Shown here: positions 61,056-64,000 of the stretch, piece by piece
Numbering within the stretch: the stretch's first letter is position 1
Layout: the number at the start of each line of letters is the position of its first letter
Source: Dillenia suffruticosa
Taxonomy: Eukaryota > Streptophyta > Magnoliopsida > Dilleniales > Dilleniaceae
Assembly (NCBI GenBank): GCA_033439265.1
Contig: JAVTVX010000026.1
Coordinates: 13,083,001-13,147,000 of the forward strand
Length of the DNA stretch: 64,000 bases
Direction of reading: 5' to 3'
Translations under genes and position numbers: made by a program
Notes under the pieces: generated by a model
What the model was told of the DNA's origin: nothing
The model's database searches: none
Seen by the model: the letters and a program-made list of their open reading frames with translations, nothing else

Positions 61056-62779
61056 TTTGTTACTAATCAATCAATTTTTTCACCTTCCAATTCTATTCAT
61101 TGAATCCACAATATTTCTAGGCCAAGCAATCAATTGTATATCTCATTATGTTGTATCAAAGGGGCTGTCTACATTAGCATTTGGTTTCCCTACATTCCCC
61201 AGCACTTTTATGATGTACATGTGGTTAAGTGGTCGAGTCTTGATTTCAGCTATCAAATAATACTAATGATTCGGCATTTTTCTTTTTTTTTTTCGGCAAT
61301 CTAAAACTCGAATTCAGAATTTTTATGATAAGATTTTAAGGTATTTGAATGATCATTGGAATCAAAATTTTTTATCAATATTGTATCAAAGTTAGATATA
61401 GCATAATTTTAATTTTTAGCTCTATGGTTGGCTAACTGGCTGAACTTAAATAGTTGGTTATTTATATTCAGCAGGCCTTTTGTTCTCAAAAGTATTTATG
61501 TGTAAATAGGATTTGAAACTTAGAAATGAAAAAAATTGTATTGAAAGAGTCATTCATAAGGTTTACGGATGTTCGAATAAGATTAGTTAGAGCACGGATT
61601 CGAATATTGGTGATAAGAAAAAAGGCATTACCTGTAACAAAAAATTGAAAATCACGGGAAGAGAATAATAATTAAAAGGCAAATTCGTTGGCCGGCTTGA
61701 GCTATACTAGGGCGGTTGTTAATATACTACTCAAGTTTGCTAAATAATTTTATTTAACGATTAAATATTTATTTTATTAATTACTAATCATTTTATCATT
61801 TTATTTGAGATTCGATGAATTTTAGACCGCAACTCAATAGGCACCAATCACATGGTATTAATATCATGGGAAATTGTAAAATATCTGGGGCAGAGGAATG
61901 CTAGAAATCATTGTGTTTTAGCTCTTGTTTTTCGAGAGAGACTATGCTTCAAGCACGTTTCATGACGAAAACAAAAGTGCTTCCACTTCAAGGAGTAGAA
62001 ATTAATGGTGAAAAAGTTCAGTACATGAGACGGAGGACTTTCTCTGCATCCTTCGAAGTTCGTGAAGGTAAAAATCATAGGAGTTACATGTGTTGCACAC
62101 ATGGACCACTTCTCCATTAATCTTTTGGTCTTTTTTCCTCCATTGACCCCGTCTTGTATTCTCCTGTCCCCACACATACCCCATAATATTTATATTTCCC
62201 CCTCCAGACTGCGCCGCTTCTTTCTTCTCTTTTTTGCCTTACTTTACACAAGATCATATCCTTAAAGTGCCATCTCCACTTTTATATGTTCTTTAATATA
62301 TATATAATAATTCTTTATGAGAAAGCCTGGAACTTTTGATTAGCTAGTCAATTGGGTAATTACCAGACTATTAAGGTTGCAGCAAGAGTGGCATGTAAAA
62401 TGAGCGAGTCGTTATATGATCTTTCATGATATATGTTATATTTTTGGGATATTACGTTGAATATTTGAGAAGACTTTCAAAAAGTCTATCAAACTGAGAA
62501 GGGCAGGACTATGGAAGTTGAGAAGGAAAGAGCCCCCTAACCAGCCAATGAAATACAACGTATGCCGGAATCCAATTGCATTTCTCATTTCCCCTGCTTC
62601 TATAGTCCATTCTTCCAACTTGTTAGTCTTTGGCCTTTGGTTTCCAAGTCAACTGCCGTGTCTCATCCATTAGAAGCCCATGGGATATAGGGCTGAAGGA
62701 AAGAAACATATTGAGAAACCTAGAACAATTTAGAGAAATTAGGTGGCACTTGATTCTTTGAGGGATAGTTTTTCTGGTG
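61056..62779. other. Intergenic region between PP2C and the second receptor kinase
   Basis: AT-rich, no gene recognised. 61560-61650 has a short B-box-like phrase (GCACGGATTCGAATATTGG) followed by A-rich sequence. The promoter of the downstream receptor kinase should lie in the last few hundred bases; no clear TATA box is singled out. Confidence 0.45.
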
Positions 62780-64000
62780 ATGGCAATCGCTAGTCGAGTA
62801 CCAGTATCCTTTTTGTTATTTCTTTTGCAACATGTGCTTGTTCACCCAGCCAAAGATGACAAGAAATGCCCGGCAATCCTCTATTGTTCTTACCAATTTC
62901 AGTTAACCTTCCCCTTCACAAACTACACTCATCCAGATTGCGGTCTGTGGATGATTAAATGCACACAGGACACTGCACTGGTCCAGCTTGTTAAGCAGGG
63001 CGATTGGTATAAGGTTACCTACATCAATCAACTCCCACCTCAATCGATTACAATTCTCGACCCAATCCTTGAGTATAACCTGAACAACAAGAACTGTAAT
63101 GCCCTCAACAATTAATCACTTCCTATCTCTCCTTTTATTTCCTTAACCATTCACAATCATACCTTGTTCAAGTGTAAATCAAGGTATGGCAATGATCCAA
63201 GTCTGGCAAGTTATTTGCATTATGATGAGTATCCAGGCTTTATTATCTACTATGATCCTTCAAACCCTGACCTCTCAGCTCCAGGGTCTCCTCCACAGCA
63301 TTGTTCTGTTATTCAGATGCCAAGGACATGGAATGAGAAAAATTCCACAAACCTGTTTGACATACTTACACCAAAGATCACCCTTGATTATCAAGTGACT
63401 TCGGAGTGCCTTGACTGCCACTCTAAAGGCGGCCAATGCGTTCAAAATGCCATCTCCAGGACCTTTCAATGTAACGTTTTGAAAAAAGGTATGAGCATCA
63501 TTGCCAGATTTTTTCTTTTTGCTCTTGCATAACTGCTTCTTTTCTCTGTAGAGTACCGCAACTTATACCTCTCTCTTTCCTATTTAAGATTCTCCATATT
63601 TGCTTGATTCTGATTGTCATAGTGGCAGAATTGAAGAGATAATGGTTTTCCTGCATGATTGCCCAAGCCATATTACTTGAACCTTTTGAATTTCAGTAGA
63701 AGATGGGAAGTGATCTATATATAAATATACAATTCATTAGAAAAGAGAGATAAGTAAACCTGAGTCAATTATTTAATGTTTATAAAGAGGGTAAAGTATT
63801 AAAACGTCTGCAACTTACTTGCAGTGTCTCTCCAATTTCCTCCATTATTTTTTTATTTTTTTTTCCTGGAGATCTCCTTGCTTTCTCTCCCTGAAAGTCT
63901 TCACGAATTGCTAATTGAACATATTCTTGAACTTGTTTATCCCCTGTAGTCTTTTCTGCTGTCAGCTTAAGACCCAAAAATAGTCTGACACCTTATTGGA
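62780..64000 (+). pseudogene. LRK10L: LRK10L-type receptor kinase paralogue, ectodomain exon with in-frame stop; continues off window
   Basis: ATG at 62780 (the GTG just before it is not a plausible start) opens a signal peptide, VPVSFLLFLLQHVLV. Next comes a galacturonan-binding WAK-type module (KKCPAILYCSYQFQLTFPFT, HPDCGLWMIKC) and the WAK-associated C-terminal module (FKCKSRYGND, HYDEYPGF, SECLDCHSKGGQC). The exon ends at 63488, in the same phase as the paralogue at 5490-7288; an intron then fills the rest of the window. A TAA at 63113-63115 interrupts the frame between CNALNN and SLPISPF, with the same frame open on both sides. The transmembrane and kinase exons would lie beyond 64000. 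With the stop, only a secreted fragment of about 111 residues could be made. Confidence 0.85.

Overview
This window is plant nuclear DNA, most likely from a dicot. The evidence is spliced genes with GT..AG introns, a plant-specific LRK10L receptor kinase family, a plant PP2C, and dense plant-type transposable elements: Athila-like and Tat-like Ty3/gypsy, CACTA, hAT and solo LTRs. No rRNA, tRNA, CRISPR or prokaryotic operon was found. Host genes occupy only a small part; most of the rest is nested or decaying repeats.

Layout. (1) 1-5480: a minus-strand, internally deleted Ty3/gypsy remnant with LTR, gag, protease, a tandem-repeat array and an antisense ORF. It abuts (2) 5490-7288: a 5'-truncated LRK10L-type receptor kinase whose kinase domain is still open. 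(3) 7573-25242: one 17.7-kb Athila-like Ty3/gypsy element with a perfect 5-bp target duplication (GTCTT). A 3.74-kb hAT transposon (17184-20923, 8-bp duplication) is nested in its 3' non-coding part, and a 2.7-kb non-autonomous CACTA element (21765-24476, 3-bp duplication) is nested in its 3' LTR. (4) 26985-29005: a decayed minus-strand mitochondrial-carrier-family gene resembling plant NAD+ carriers. (5) 29215-47990: two divergent copies (A and B) of a roughly 3-kb segment, separated by a truncated minus-strand gypsy element (38870-44595). Copy A carries two solo LTRs with perfect 5-bp duplications (29280-31814 and 34198-37583). Each copy also holds short SINE-like insertions missing from the other. 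(6) 48000-51222: AT-rich intergenic DNA. (7) 51223-55793: a second, broken hAT copy with an internal 974-bp tandem duplication. (8) 57393-61055: a PP2C phosphatase gene with eight recognisable exons and several disabling lesions. (9) 62780 to the window end: a second LRK10L-type gene, with signal peptide, cysteine-rich galacturonan-binding-like ectodomain and WAK-associated module, interrupted by one in-frame stop and running off the edge.

How the parts relate. The two LRK10L paralogues are what remains of a receptor-kinase cluster that has been spread out by insertions around the PP2C and carrier loci. Every identifiable host gene here carries at least one lesion. Many lesions are single-base losses in short homopolymers, so either the region is pseudogenised or the assembly has residual indel errors; the sequence alone cannot separate these. 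The retroelement stops are mostly of the kind made by C-to-T change, consistent with long silencing. I did not find a convincing new multi-gene system. The most unusual structures are the bipartite GC-rich/tRNA-like interior of the CACTA element, the paired arrays built on GGCGTTGCGCC, and the A/B duplication, which exposes filled and empty insertion sites side by side.
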